From the IMG/VR virus record IMGVR_UViG_3300008113_000357, positions 1 to 31,447 of that record: 31,447 nucleotides of DNA. One strand, written 5' to 3'. Both the position numbers and the translations under genes were made by a program. The DNA comes from a virus. Position 1 is the stretch's first letter. Each line of letters opens with the position of its first letter. The notes beneath the pieces were generated by a model. That model was not told the origin of the DNA, made no database searches, and saw nothing but the letters and a program-made list of their open reading frames with translations. Shown one piece after another: positions 1 through 8,653 of this stretch.

Positions 1-460
1 CAAGCCTGTTCAAGTTTGCCTACAACGTGCAGTCATTCGTGGGTGGATTCCAACCCAACAAGAAGATTCGTGCAGCCATGTGGGAGGATGGGGTCCAAGT
101 GTTCAGCGGTGCGATGCAGTTGCTCTCTATGTCCAAGACCAAGGGTGATGTAACTTACGAGGTCGGGATGTTTAGCGAGGACGTGAGCCTATTTCAAGAC
201 ATCCAAAACAACCTGCTTGTGAACACGGCTGGGGTTACAGGGATGAACCACACGCTGACCTCTGCTCATGTTTCTGCGACTTGGACCGCATCGGGTGCGA
301 GCGGTTACGTTTACGGCTTGGTGGATGCCTACGGAGCCACCGATGTAATCACGCAAGGTTGGTTTGCGGTTCCTTATTGGAAGATGGGGCCGTCCATTTA
401 CGTCAAGAAGATGGTGGATTTGATTTTTGCACAGGCAGGCTATCGGTACTCTTCCAACTT
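1..460. repeat. Left copy of imperfect terminal overlap
   Basis: Bases 1-460 align without gaps to 30988-31447. I count 38 mismatches, about 91.7% identity. Most fall at synonymous positions of the tail gene; the visible amino-acid changes are D/E, V/I, A/S and I/V. This fits a circular or permuted genome assembled from two close strains, though a true tandem gene duplication cannot be excluded. Confidence 0.85.
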
Positions 461-2063
461 CTTTAATTCGACCCTATTCAAGAAACTGGTCATTCCTTAC
501 TCTGCTGGGACGATTCCTGTCAACCTTTCGGGGTCGAACATCTTTGCGCAGTCAACTGGAAGCGTCAACTTCATGGAGGACGCTAACACAACGATACTTT
601 TCAGCAAAGACACTCCTGCACCTTACTTTGACAATGGAGGCTATTGGGTCGCATCCTCCAGCACCTTCGTCGCTCCATCCGTTCCAACCCGTTGGGACGT
701 TGAAGTGGCCCTAACGGTCAGCGGTTCCTTTGCGGTCAATGCAGGATTCTTTGCGAATATGTCTATCCGCAATCTCACGGATTCGACTGACAACGCGGTT
801 ATCACCAATATAAGTGCAAGGACGCAAAGGCAGTTTGTGGTTAGATTCCAAAACGTAACCATACCGGCCAACACGACGGCAAATATTGGGTTCGTAATTA
901 CGCAGGATACATCGGTGCTGACGACCCAATTCTCTATCCTTTCGGGGGCAACCGTTCTATGGACTTGCCTTGAAAACCCCCAAAGCATCGGAGTCGTTGA
1001 TATGCGGACCGCCCTGCCTGCTGACGTGAAGCAGAGCGACCTGCTCGTTGACCTGCAAAAGATGTTCAACCTTTACTTCATGCCCGATGCACAGGACCCT
1101 AAACTCCTATACATCGAGCCGTTCAAGGACTTCTACTCCAGCGGTGTGGTTGACTGGACGCAGAAGGTTGACGAGAATCAAGAGCAGTTGTTGACCAATG
1201 GCGACCCGAACCAATACAAGTCGCTTGTGTTTAAGTACAAAGACATGGGCGATTACCTGTCCAAGACCTACAAGTCAAGCAATCCGCTTGCGAAGGAAGG
1301 CTACGGAGGCCGTCAGTTCTTGACGCAAAACTTCTACGGCAAATCCGAGTTTGTGTGCGAAACCATGGCCGGGACGTTGATACCGGGTTCGTTCACAACC
1401 GACAAGGTCATCGGCAGGGCTTGGGACTTGGAAGGCAGCACGGCAAGCGGTACGGTCAAGCAGTTGAACACGGGCTACCGATTAGCGCAGTACAACTCAA
1501 TCGCTCAAGGCACAACGTCTTGGTTCTATCAAACAGGCGTGAGCGGTTCGTTTGCTACGGGCGAATACGTCGCCAACGTTCCATTCGTGAGCCACATTGA
1601 CAACCCCTATGCACCCACCGAGGACCTTGCCTTTGGTATTCCGAGGCAGGTCTTCTACAATGCGGTCAACGCAAGCGGTACGCCAATCACCTACACGAAC
1701 AACAACCTCTACAACAAGTATTGGCTGAATTACATCACCGAAACGACCTCCAAGGAGGCGTTGCAGTTGGAGTTGACCATGGTCTTGAACTGCGTGGACA
1801 TCTACCAACTTGACTTCCGAAAGCCGATTTATTACAACGGAATCCGCTGGCGTTTGCTTGAGATTCGGGACTACACCGTAGGCGAAGCAAAGCCTTGCCG
1901 GGTAACGCTCCGAAGGATTCTCAACCTCGCAGAGTTCGTGCCTATAACGAGCGTCCCAATAACAAGCGACCCTGCTGGATTACCGAACGGCCCTATTGAC
2001 CCCGACCCAGCAGACCCCGACTACGAACCACCCATCAACCCTGAATTACCAACCCCCGGATAA
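3..2063 (+). CDS. Phage tail structural protein, 5'-truncated by the window edge
   Basis: The reading frame is already open at base 3, so the visible GTG at 27 is internal and not the start. The missing N-terminus is supplied by the copy at 30690-31447, giving a protein of about 779 residues if the genome is circular. Just before this fragment that copy carries a KTIELPNTTTN stretch, a motif I associate with Bacteroidota phage tail or baseplate proteins. The C-terminus is rich in Pro, Asp and Glu, ending near DPDYEPPINPELPTPG. The stop overlaps the tape-measure start (TAATG at 2061-2065), suggesting translational coupling. Its place next to the tape measure suggests a tail-tip or baseplate role; this is inference from position. 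Confidence 0.8.
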   Translation, partial: SLFKFAYNVQSFVGGFQPNKKIRAAMWEDGVQVFSGAMQLLSMSKTKGDVTYEVGMFSEDVSLFQDIQNNLLVNTAGVTGMNHTLTSAHVSATWTASGASGYVYGLVDAYGATDVITQGWFAVPYWKMGPSIYVKKMVDLIFAQAGYRYSSNFFNSTLFKKLVIPYSAGTIPVNLSGSNIFAQSTGSVNFMEDANTTILFSKDTPAPYFDNGGYWVASSSTFVAPSVPTRWDVEVALTVSGSFAVNAGFFANMSIRNLTDSTDNAVITNISARTQRQFVVRFQNVTIPANTTANIGFVITQDTSVLTTQFSILSGATVLWTCLENPQSIGVVDMRTALPADVKQSDLLVDLQKMFNLYFMPDAQDPKLLYIEPFKDFYSSGVVDWTQKVDENQEQLLTNGDPNQYKSLVFKYKDMGDYLSKTYKSSNPLAKEGYGGRQFLTQNFYGKSEFVCETMAGTLIPGSFTTDKVIGRAWDLEGSTASGTVKQLNTGYRLAQYNSIAQGTTSWFYQTGVSGSFATGEYVANVPFVSHIDNPYAPTEDLAFGIPRQVFYNAVNASGTPITYTNNNLYNKYWLNYITETTSKEALQLELTMVLNCVDIYQLDFRKPIYYNGIRWRLLEIRDYTVGEAKPCRVTLRRILNLAEFVPITSVPITSDPAGLPNGPIDPDPADPDYEPPINPELPTPG

Positions 2064-3730
2064 TGGCAGACGTAAACAAAGAAATTGCGATTAAGGTAAC
2101 CGCTACGGATGCGAGCGGTCCAGCACTTCAGTCCCTTGAGGATAAACTGAATGCTGCAAAGAAGCGGATGATTGAACTTGCCGTTGCTGGCAAGCAGAAT
2201 ACCGAAGAATTTATCAGGCTTCAACAAGAGGCAGGAGAGTTCAAGCGAACCATTGAAGGCGTTGAGCAGTCCGTTGATTCGGTCGCAAAGTCAGGAACGC
2301 AAGGAATGCAGTTGTTCTCGGAGGCTTTGACCGCAGTAACCGCAGGGTTCACGATTGCGACAAGTATGTCGGCTTTGTATGGCGAAGAAAACGAAGACCT
2401 TCAAAAAACAATGATGAAGGTTCAAGCGTCTATGGCTTTGCTTCAAAGCATACAGGCTCTGCTTGCCATTACGACCAAGACGAGTGCCGTAGCAACAACG
2501 GCTAACAGGATTGCCTTGGCCCTCTACGACAAAACGCTGAAAGGAACCATCGTAAGCCTTCGCCTCTTTAGGACCGCCTTGATTTCAACGGGTATCGGTG
2601 CAGCGATTGTTGGTGTTGGATTGCTTGTTGAGAACTGGGAAAAACTCACAAAAGTCGTCAAGGATTTCTTAGGCATTGAAACGAAAGACCTTAAGGCCGT
2701 ATCCGAATTAGCACAAAGGCAGGTTGAACTTGCAGAGGCAAGAGGCGAAAGCGAGGCAAAGGTTCAGAAACTATTGATGGCGGCTTATGACGCAAGGATT
2801 GCAGCGGCCGAGAAAGAAGAAGAACGAGCGCAACTTAGCCATGAGAAAGAGGTCGCAAGGCTGACTTATCAAACCAAACTGCGAACCGATGCAATAGAAA
2901 AGCAGAAGAAAGATGCAGAAGATTTGAGGGCGATGGATTCGGCAGCCAGTCAAGAAGCCGAGAATTTTCGCTTGGCTAAAATTGGCAGGATAAACGATGA
3001 ACTCGCAAGGGAAAAGGCTTTGCGAGACGAGAAACTTGCAATCCTTCGAGAAGAGAAAGCCGAAAGAGAGGCAGACCTCAAAAAGAGATTCACGGATGCG
3101 GACGAGTTTGCTAAAGCCTACATCCTACTGACCGAGGAAATGCGATTTAAAGAGCAATCAATTGCTGAGGAAAGTGCTGCGAAGATTGGGGAAATTGAAC
3201 GCAATCGCAGACAACAGGACTTGCAGATGGCCTCAAATGCCATTGGGGCGCTTGGTGATTTGCTGACCGCTGGCTTGGGGCAATCCGAGAAAGACCAAAG
3301 AAAAGCCTTTGAGATTAACAAGAAGGCCAGCATGGGTCAAGCCCTCATCAATACCTTCATGGCCGTAACCGCTGCTTTGACGGCTGGAGGAAACCCGATT
3401 AAACTCGCAACAGGTCGTCAGTTCATTGACGCAGGTATCGCCCTTGCAACAGGTTTGGCGCAGGTCGCTAAAATCAGTAAGACACAATTCCAAGGCGGTT
3501 CGGCAAGCGGAGGCGGTGGAGCGTTGACTGCTGGAGGTGGCGGAGGCGGAGAGGTTGCTCCGGCCCCAATCTTTGCAAATCCTCAAACAACTATGTTTGG
3601 AACCGATGGTGCTGCAATGGGCCAAGGCCAAGGCTCATCACCAATGCGAGCCTATGTGGTAGAACGGGACATCACCCAAAGCACTCGCAGGGTCAGGAGG
3701 CTTGAGGAATTTGCAACTCTTGGAGCCTAA
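2063..3730 (+). CDS. Tail tape measure protein
   Basis: At 555 residues this is a short tape measure, predicting a tail of roughly 80 nm by the usual 0.15 nm per residue rule. The N-terminus (IAIKVTATDASGPALQSLED) is typical of tape-measure starts. Hydrophobic segments lie near residues 85-190, including a Gly/Ala/Val-rich helix around 170-190. A long charged coiled coil spans about 205-385. A Gly-rich linker near 480-505 precedes a C-terminus containing AYVVERDITQSTRRVRRLEE, an ending common in Bacteroidota phage tape measures. It starts at ATG 2063, overlapping the upstream stop by one base. Its role is to set tail length and enter the host envelope during DNA ejection. Confidence 0.85.
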   Translation: MADVNKEIAIKVTATDASGPALQSLEDKLNAAKKRMIELAVAGKQNTEEFIRLQQEAGEFKRTIEGVEQSVDSVAKSGTQGMQLFSEALTAVTAGFTIATSMSALYGEENEDLQKTMMKVQASMALLQSIQALLAITTKTSAVATTANRIALALYDKTLKGTIVSLRLFRTALISTGIGAAIVGVGLLVENWEKLTKVVKDFLGIETKDLKAVSELAQRQVELAEARGESEAKVQKLLMAAYDARIAAAEKEEERAQLSHEKEVARLTYQTKLRTDAIEKQKKDAEDLRAMDSAASQEAENFRLAKIGRINDELAREKALRDEKLAILREEKAEREADLKKRFTDADEFAKAYILLTEEMRFKEQSIAEESAAKIGEIERNRRQQDLQMASNAIGALGDLLTAGLGQSEKDQRKAFEINKKASMGQALINTFMAVTAALTAGGNPIKLATGRQFIDAGIALATGLAQVAKISKTQFQGGSASGGGGALTAGGGGGGEVAPAPIFANPQTTMFGTDGAAMGQGQGSSPMRAYVVERDITQSTRRVRRLEEFATLGA

Positions 3731-3740
3731 CCACATTTAC
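3711..3740 (+). promoter_or_regulatory. Candidate promoter, TTG-N18-CACATTTAC
   Basis: TTG at 3711-3713 is followed after exactly 18 bases by CACATTTAC (3732-3740), five bases before the protease ATG at 3745. The same architecture and spacing occur at 7665 and 11879. It resembles the Bacteroidota -33 (TTTG) and -7 (TAnnTTTG) promoter with a variant -7 box. It would drive the capsid assembly genes. Confidence 0.5.
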
Positions 3741-3744
3741 CTGC

Positions 3745-4344
3745 ATGGAACTACCCATTTACAGGATGACCGTGGACGAGGTGGATGAAGGGGTCCAATT
3801 CGTGGCCCTGACCGATATGCCCGCCATCGAACGGCCATTCCAAGCCTTCGCAAAGACACCACAAAAGTTCACCGAAACAGGCGAACGCAGGGTCCTGACT
3901 GGCCCTCTCATGCTTGCTGACACACCCATCTTTCGCAAGGACGAAACCTACGGGGAGTACTACGTTGTTTTTGACAAGGCGACCATCCGCAAAATCGTGC
4001 AGAAGTACTTCAAGCAAGGCAACCAGCACAACGTCAACGCTTACCACAACGCTGAACTCGATGGCGTGTTCATGTTCGAGTCCTACATCACCGACTCCGA
4101 GCGTGGCGTGATGCCTCCCAAAGGCTACGAGGACACCCCCGACGGCTCTTGGTTCGGGTCCTTCAAAGTCGAGAACGACGAGGTGTGGGACAACCGCAAC
4201 CTGTTCCGGGGTTTCTCCGTTGAGGGCCTGTTCGGAATGGACAAGACCGAATCCGAACTGGAGGTCGCACTCGCTGGCCTTGCTGACGAATTAACCGCTT
4301 TTTTGCAACAATTAACCCCCACCTACAAATCCAATCAACTATGA
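3745..4344 (+). CDS. XkdF-like prohead serine protease
   Basis: This 199-residue protein resembles the XkdF/S78-type capsid maturation proteases. Visible hallmarks are an N-terminal statement of the type VQFVALTDMPAIERPF, a histidine in the NVNAYHN segment (near residue 100), and SWFGSFKVENDEVW followed by FRGFSVEGLF, whose serine is the probable nucleophile. Its length fits the family. It sits directly before the scaffold and major capsid genes, the usual order for head assembly, where it would trim scaffold and capsid during prohead maturation. The stop overlaps the next start as ATGA at 4341-4344. The catalytic assignment is inferred from motifs. Confidence 0.8.
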   Translation: MELPIYRMTVDEVDEGVQFVALTDMPAIERPFQAFAKTPQKFTETGERRVLTGPLMLADTPIFRKDETYGEYYVVFDKATIRKIVQKYFKQGNQHNVNAYHNAELDGVFMFESYITDSERGVMPPKGYEDTPDGSWFGSFKVENDEVWDNRNLFRGFSVEGLFGMDKTESELEVALAGLADELTAFLQQLTPTYKSNQL

Positions 4345-4976
4345 ACCTGAAAAACGCAATCGAATCCCTGCGAAGTGAACTTCGTAAATTCAGCACCCAA
4401 AAGCAGTCCTTCGCTGACTACAAACTCGTTGACGGCACGGTTGTCCGTGTGGATGGCGACCTCGTTGCCGGAACTGCCGTTTACGTTGTAGCCGAGGACG
4501 GCACTCTACCTGCCCCCGATGGCGAACACGTCGTTGAAGGCGTTGGAACTATCAAAACCGAAGGAGGCAAAATCGTTGAGGTCATCGCTGCTGAAGTGGC
4601 AACCCCCGAAATTGAAGCGTTGCCAGTTGCTGCTGAAATCACTCCCGAAGTGGCCGTTGAGGTTACCGAGGAAATCAAAGAAGCCTATCCTGCTATGACC
4701 CCCGAAGTTGTTGAGGCTATCGTCGCCAAGCACCTCGGAGCCATCATGGAAGAACTCAAAGCAGCATACGCCGAGATGGGAAAGATGAAAGAGAAAATGT
4801 CTGCATTCGCATCGCAGGTTGAAACCATGGCCGACATCGTTGAGAAGGTCAGCGAACTCCCAGCCGAAGCCCCCAAGGCAAGCGGTTCCGCAATCGTCGA
4901 GCAACGCAAGGCTCAGGCATCGCAGAACTTCAATGCTCTCGCACAAGCACTACAAACCCTTAAATCCAAAAACTAA
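4341..4976 (+). CDS. Capsid scaffold-like protein
   Basis: This 211-residue, acidic and Ala/Glu-rich protein lies between the protease and the major capsid gene. The N-terminal part carries a small beta-rich repeat (DGTVVRVDGDLVAGTAVYVV, then VVEGVGTIKTEGGKIVEV). The second half (about residues 110-205) is predicted helical or coiled coil with many Lys and Glu residues. Composition and position match head scaffolding proteins cleaved by XkdF-type proteases. It starts within the preceding stop codon (ATGA). Alternative: a fused decoration and scaffold protein. The role is inferred from gene order and composition, since scaffold sequences are poorly conserved. Confidence 0.65.
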   Translation: MNLKNAIESLRSELRKFSTQKQSFADYKLVDGTVVRVDGDLVAGTAVYVVAEDGTLPAPDGEHVVEGVGTIKTEGGKIVEVIAAEVATPEIEALPVAAEITPEVAVEVTEEIKEAYPAMTPEVVEAIVAKHLGAIMEELKAAYAEMGKMKEKMSAFASQVETMADIVEKVSELPAEAPKASGSAIVEQRKAQASQNFNALAQALQTLKSKN

Positions 4977-4997
4977 ACCCCTAAACCCCCACTAACC

Positions 4998-5918
4998 ATG
5001 GCATTTACTTTTGCAGGATTAACCTCCTACACCGACCAAGAGAGGCTTCCTCTCATCACCAAGGCCGTGTTCTCGGCCCGTTCAGCAGCCCTGTTCACCA
5101 AGCAGGTGGGCATCAAGTTCGCTGCTGCGTTAAACCTCATGGACACCGATGCAGTATTGCAGAGCGGTGACACTTGCGGTTACACAACTTCAGGCACGAC
5201 TGCGTTCACACAACGCAACATCACCGTTGGCCGTATGAAGGTTCAAGAAACTTTGTGTCCTCGCTCCTTGGAGCAGTATTGGATGCAGACCCAGTTGACT
5301 GCTGGCTCTACCTACGACGGTGTTCCTTTCGAGCAGGCTTTCTCCGAGCAGAAGGCTCTCCGTATCGCAGAGGCGTTGGAAAACGCTATTTGGCAGGGTA
5401 ACGCTTACTTCAGCGGTATCAACCAACTCTTGAACGCTGCTTCGGGTTCTACAATCAGCGGTAACACAGGTGCGGTTTCTGCATCCGTTGGTATCACTAC
5501 AAACAACGTTATTGCCATCTTCGACGGCATCTACAACCAAATCCCACAGGCCATTCTGACAAGAACTGACCTCGTAATCTTCTGCGGTTGGAATAACTTC
5601 CGTACCTTGATTGGTGCTTTCAAAGCCTCCACAGGCGTTATGTACAACCAAGTTGACTTGGCTGGACTTGCTGACGGGGACATCATCTATCCCGGAACAA
5701 ACGTCCGTGTAATTGCGGTCCCCGGCTTGACCAACACCAACCGCATCGTTGCAACCTACCTCGGCAACCTGTTCTACGGAACCGACTTGTTGAGCGACGA
5801 GGAGCAGTTCTCAATCTGGTTCAGCAAAGACAACGACGAAGTCCGCTTCCAAGCAGCCTTCAAAGCAGGTGTCCAGTTCGCTTATCCCGACCAGATTGTT
5901 GACTTCCGCTTGACCTAA
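4998..5918 (+). CDS. Major capsid protein (HK97-like fold expected)
   Basis: This 306-residue protein follows the protease and scaffold genes and is followed by a strong terminator, as expected for the most abundant virion protein. It has the features of Bacteroidota siphophage capsid proteins: FTFAGLTSYTDQERLPLITK at the N-terminus, a central helical segment (EQAFSEQKALRIAEALENAIW), a Gly/Ser/Thr-rich loop near residues 145-170, and a beta-rich C-terminal domain ending DQIVDFRLT. The start at ATG 4998 follows an A/C-rich leader with no Shine-Dalgarno. No obvious signal or membrane segment is seen. Assignment rests on gene order, length and sequence character. Confidence 0.85.
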   Translation: MAFTFAGLTSYTDQERLPLITKAVFSARSAALFTKQVGIKFAAALNLMDTDAVLQSGDTCGYTTSGTTAFTQRNITVGRMKVQETLCPRSLEQYWMQTQLTAGSTYDGVPFEQAFSEQKALRIAEALENAIWQGNAYFSGINQLLNAASGSTISGNTGAVSASVGITTNNVIAIFDGIYNQIPQAILTRTDLVIFCGWNNFRTLIGAFKASTGVMYNQVDLAGLADGDIIYPGTNVRVIAVPGLTNTNRIVATYLGNLFYGTDLLSDEEQFSIWFSKDNDEVRFQAAFKAGVQFAYPDQIVDFRLT

Positions 5919-5924
5919 TGTGTA

Positions 5925-5954
5925 GGGGGGAGGGAAACCTCCCCTCACTTTTTT
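5925..5954 (+). terminator. Rho-independent terminator after the major capsid gene
   Basis: A 9-bp stem (5925-5933 with 5938-5946, one G-U pair) closes a GAAA tetraloop at 5934-5937 and is followed by six T at 5949-5954. It begins six bases after the capsid stop and separates the capsid transcript from the tail genes. Confidence 0.9.
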
Positions 5955-5985
5955 GTTCCTTGAAACTTAAACCCCAAATACACAT

Positions 5986-6516
5986 ATGTCCTGCGCCCTA
6001 ACAACTGGTTACACACTCGGCTGCCGTGATTCAGTCGGTGGCATCAAAGCAATTTACGTCCAAAACTGGATTTCTACCGGGTCCTGCAACACTAACCTTT
6101 CAGGTGCGGTTACGGGGTTCACCGGATACAATGCAAGCGGTTTTTTTGAGTACGACTTGACTAAGGCGACTTCGTCGATGACGGAAACGCTGAATGCAAG
6201 CATGGAGAATGGTACAATCTTCTACTCACCTGAAGTAACCTTCACCATCAACAAACTGCAAGTCGCAGTACGCAATGAACTCCGTTTGCTCGCTCGTAGT
6301 AAAGTCATCGTCATCGTTCAAGACAACAACAGTCGTTACTGGTTGCTGGGTGCTATAAATGGCCTTGAGGCAACCGCTGGAACCGCTGGAAGTGGTACTG
6401 CATTCGGCGACCGAAATGGCTACGAAATAACGCTTTCCGGGATGGAGCCTGACCCGATGTTCCTGATTGCATCCACAGTCTTTTCACCATCGACTGCACA
6501 GATACTCGGCTCGTAG
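5986..6516 (+). CDS. Virion structural protein, probable major tail tube protein
   Basis: This 176-residue protein begins MSCALTTGYTLGCRDSVGGI, a start I associate with conserved structural proteins of Bacteroidota siphophages. It is beta-rich and has a central helix (VAVRNELRLLARSKVIVIVQ). Length and position soon after the major capsid protein fit a tail tube subunit. It stands alone between two terminators (5925-5954 and 6554-6587), so it may be expressed as its own strong unit, as expected for an abundant tail protein. No membrane segment is seen. The tail-tube role is inferred; another abundant structural role is possible. Confidence 0.6.
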   Translation: MSCALTTGYTLGCRDSVGGIKAIYVQNWISTGSCNTNLSGAVTGFTGYNASGFFEYDLTKATSSMTETLNASMENGTIFYSPEVTFTINKLQVAVRNELRLLARSKVIVIVQDNNSRYWLLGAINGLEATAGTAGSGTAFGDRNGYEITLSGMEPDPMFLIASTVFSPSTAQILGS

Positions 6517-6553
6517 TATCTTTGACTTAGGTTTTCATCATCTGAGGTTTGGG

Positions 6554-6587
6554 AGGGCAGTCAGCAATGGCTGCCCTTCTTATTTTT
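6554..6587 (+). terminator. Rho-independent terminator before the glycosyltransferase gene
   Basis: The stem AGGGCAG (6554-6560) pairs with CTGCCCT (6571-6577) around a 10-base loop and is followed by a T-rich tract at 6578-6587. It ends six bases before ATG 6594. This argues that in-frame ATG codons further upstream are not the real start of the next gene. Confidence 0.75.
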
Positions 6588-6593
6588 ACGGCC

Positions 6594-7670
6594 ATGAAGA
6601 TTTGTATAGTTTACAACGCCCATCCAACCGGGTGCAGTTACTACCGCCTTGAAATGCCGAACGCTTACCTTGGCGACAACTACCCGGAGTTTGATTACGT
6701 CTGCGTTGAGAACATCACCACGATTAGCGACGAGGGGCTTCGTTCGATAGACCTGTTCCTGTTCAGCCGTTTGTGGTGTCAGGGAACCATGGAGCAAGTT
6801 GAAAATGTTTACAAAGCCCTGACCCAATTCGGAGCGAAAGTCATCCTTGACTTGGACGATTACTGGGTCCTTGAGAGTGGCCACATCATGTATAGGCACT
6901 ACCACGAGTCCAAACTTGCAGAGGTCATCCGTAAGCACATTAAATTGGCTGATTGGGTTACCTGTACCACCGAGCATCTTGCTGCTCGCATACGGCCTCT
7001 AAATGCGAATGTGAGCATTTTGCAGAATGAACCCTACGAAGCGTACCAGCAGTTCATTCCCCACCCGGAGGAAGAACCCGACAAGCACCTCGTCAAGTTC
7101 GGTTGGTTCGGAGGTGCGCAGCACGGGGAAGACATGGAGTTGCTTAGGGAAGGGATGCAGAAGTTACGCTGGGACGCAAACTTGGACGGCAAATACCGCC
7201 TCTACTTGGGAGGATGGAACGACAACAACCCTGTTTACGAAGGCTACGAGAAAATCATCAGCGACCAAGGGAATAACCCGAACTACGGCCGCATTCAGGC
7301 TGCTGACATCTATTCCTATGTGGGAGGCTACAACTTCGTGAACGTAACCCTTGCACCTTTGCGAGATACCAAGTTTAACAAACTCAAGTCCGAGTTGAAG
7401 GTGGTGGAAGCAGGTTGGATGAATAAGGCCATCATTGCAAGCGAAACCATCCCCTACACCGATGTCATCCGGCACGGAGAGAACGGGTTCTTGGTCCCTT
7501 ACAACAAGCCGAAAGATTGGTACAAATACATCAAGCAATTGATTCTTGACCCCGACCTGCGTAAGGGCTTGGCTGACAACCTTACGAGGGACATCAAAAA
7601 GCGGTTCAATGTGGCCGAAACCGCCAAGAAGCGAGCCGAACTATACAGGCAGATTGGGCGCAAATTGTGA
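6594..7670 (+). CDS. Glycosyltransferase, GT4/GT-B-like
   Basis: This 358-residue protein begins MKICIVYNAHPTGCSYYRLE, a GT-B-like N-terminus. A second Rossmann-like half starts near VKFGWFGGAQHGEDMELL. The nucleotide-sugar region reads KSELKVVEAGWMNKAIIASE and then IRHGENGFLVPY, which matches the conserved E-x7-E region of GT4 enzymes. It probably transfers a sugar to a virion protein, to host surface polysaccharide or to a nucleic acid; the acceptor cannot be told from sequence. Start 6594 is chosen because the upstream in-frame extension would run through a terminator hairpin. It sits among structural genes, separate from the sugar cluster at 25842-28140. Confidence 0.8.
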   Translation: MKICIVYNAHPTGCSYYRLEMPNAYLGDNYPEFDYVCVENITTISDEGLRSIDLFLFSRLWCQGTMEQVENVYKALTQFGAKVILDLDDYWVLESGHIMYRHYHESKLAEVIRKHIKLADWVTCTTEHLAARIRPLNANVSILQNEPYEAYQQFIPHPEEEPDKHLVKFGWFGGAQHGEDMELLREGMQKLRWDANLDGKYRLYLGGWNDNNPVYEGYEKIISDQGNNPNYGRIQAADIYSYVGGYNFVNVTLAPLRDTKFNKLKSELKVVEAGWMNKAIIASETIPYTDVIRHGENGFLVPYNKPKDWYKYIKQLILDPDLRKGLADNLTRDIKKRFNVAETAKKRAELYRQIGRKL

Positions 7671-7694
7671 AATTCGGGGGCATCGCACATTTAC
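7665..7694 (+). promoter_or_regulatory. Candidate promoter, TTG-N18-CACATTTAC
   Basis: TTG at 7665-7667, 18 bases, then CACATTTAC at 7686-7694, six bases before ATG 7701. The 11 bases TTGTGAAATTC that begin this element recur exactly at the promoter at 11879, with the same distance to ACATTTAC. It would drive the appendage and portal gene run. Confidence 0.6.
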
Positions 7695-7700
7695 AAGCAG

Positions 7701-8099
7701 ATGCTTTACCTGAACCCTGACACGACCAACACGATTACCGTTACTTGGACCGAGCGAGCCAGCACGGGGAGCAGGTACATCCTGCGACTCACGAGCATCG
7801 CTAAGAACACGACTACCGACTTCACCCTGCTGAAATCCGCCAACCTTTCCAACTATACGAATCGCTATGACCAATTTTCGCTTGCCGTGGGGTCGCTTGA
7901 AACGGGTTCCTATAAGTATGAAGTTTACGATACCAATAGCACGGTTGCCGCTGCTTTGGCGGTCGTTGAAACGGGCTTGGCTTTTGTACAAACCGCAACG
8001 ATAGGCTTCAACACCTACGCCAATACGATTACTTACAATGTTTACGAGGCATCCGACGAGGGTGTCTTTGACCTAACCTTTGACTCAACTTTCGCATAA
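7701..8099 (+). CDS. Small virion-associated protein, beta-rich, unknown role
   Basis: This 132-residue protein begins MLYLNPDTTNTITVTWTERA and is predicted to be almost entirely beta strands, with alternating Thr, Val and Tyr. That suggests an immunoglobulin-like or similar small beta domain. Proteins with this type of start occur in Bacteroidota phages between tail and portal genes. No catalytic motif, signal peptide or membrane segment is seen. It overlaps the next start by one base (TAATG at 8097-8101) and shares a transcript with the following genes. A virion appendage or accessory head/tail role is inferred from its neighbours. Confidence 0.6.
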   Translation: MLYLNPDTTNTITVTWTERASTGSRYILRLTSIAKNTTTDFTLLKSANLSNYTNRYDQFSLAVGSLETGSYKYEVYDTNSTVAAALAVVETGLAFVQTATIGFNTYANTITYNVYEASDEGVFDLTFDSTFA

Positions 8100-8653
8100 T
8101 GAGCGTACAAACACGAAGCCAACTCCAAGTGAGTGCCTTAACCATCACCAACGAAACCGCTGCCGGGGCGAACACCGCTTCAAGGGTTGGTGGTCTATTT
8201 GACGACCTCGCAGACACCGCAACGCTTGACCGGGAACGGGGCTTTGCGAACCTTTACATTGATACCGATACGGCCTTTACCCCGACGCAGGGGCAAAGGG
8301 TCAAGTTGACAAGCACGATGAAATCAGGCGTTTTGTCAACCTACAACTTTTCAAGAACCACCAACTCGCTGACCTACACAGGCACAACAAATGCGACCCT
8401 TCGCATCGCTGCGTCTATGGTCTTGGCACAGAATAACAACACGCAAATCAAGGTTTACATCGCCAAGAACGGCACGACCATCGACCAGTCAATGACTGAC
8501 ATCACGACGAGTCATAGCAACGGCCATGCGATTTACACCGAGACCTACGTTACAGGTGCGGTCAACGATGAGTTCACTATCTATATCTACGCAGTTGATA
8601 GTGGCTTAAGTATCACGATTTCGGCCCTTTCATTTACCATCCACACGCTATGA
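8099..8653 (+). CDS. Tail fibre or appendage protein, jelly-roll-like
   Basis: This 184-residue protein has a short helical N-terminus (TNETAAGANTASRVGGLFDD) followed by a beta-rich C-terminal domain of about 130 residues with repeated Thr, Ser and Asn. This layout resembles trimeric appendages with a C1q/TNF-like or jelly-roll head. The N-terminal segment would anchor it on the virion. It lies between the small beta-rich protein and the portal gene, with overlapping starts and stops on both sides, so it is likely made at structural-protein levels. Receptor binding is an inference from fold type only. Confidence 0.5.
   Translation: MSVQTRSQLQVSALTITNETAAGANTASRVGGLFDDLADTATLDRERGFANLYIDTDTAFTPTQGQRVKLTSTMKSGVLSTYNFSRTTNSLTYTGTTNATLRIAASMVLAQNNNTQIKVYIAKNGTTIDQSMTDITTSHSNGHAIYTETYVTGAVNDEFTIYIYAVDSGLSITISALSFTIHTL

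Noticed and set aside
5190-5651. Long minus-strand frame opposite the major capsid gene
   Set aside because: It is a shadow of the capsid gene's codon pattern. It has no leader, no recognisable motif and lies entirely within a confident gene.
6517-6524. TATCTTTG, a perfect TAnnTTTG box after the tail-tube candidate
   Set aside because: A terminator at 6554-6587 lies between it and the next gene, and no matching -33 TTG was found. A tiny RNA is possible but unsupported.
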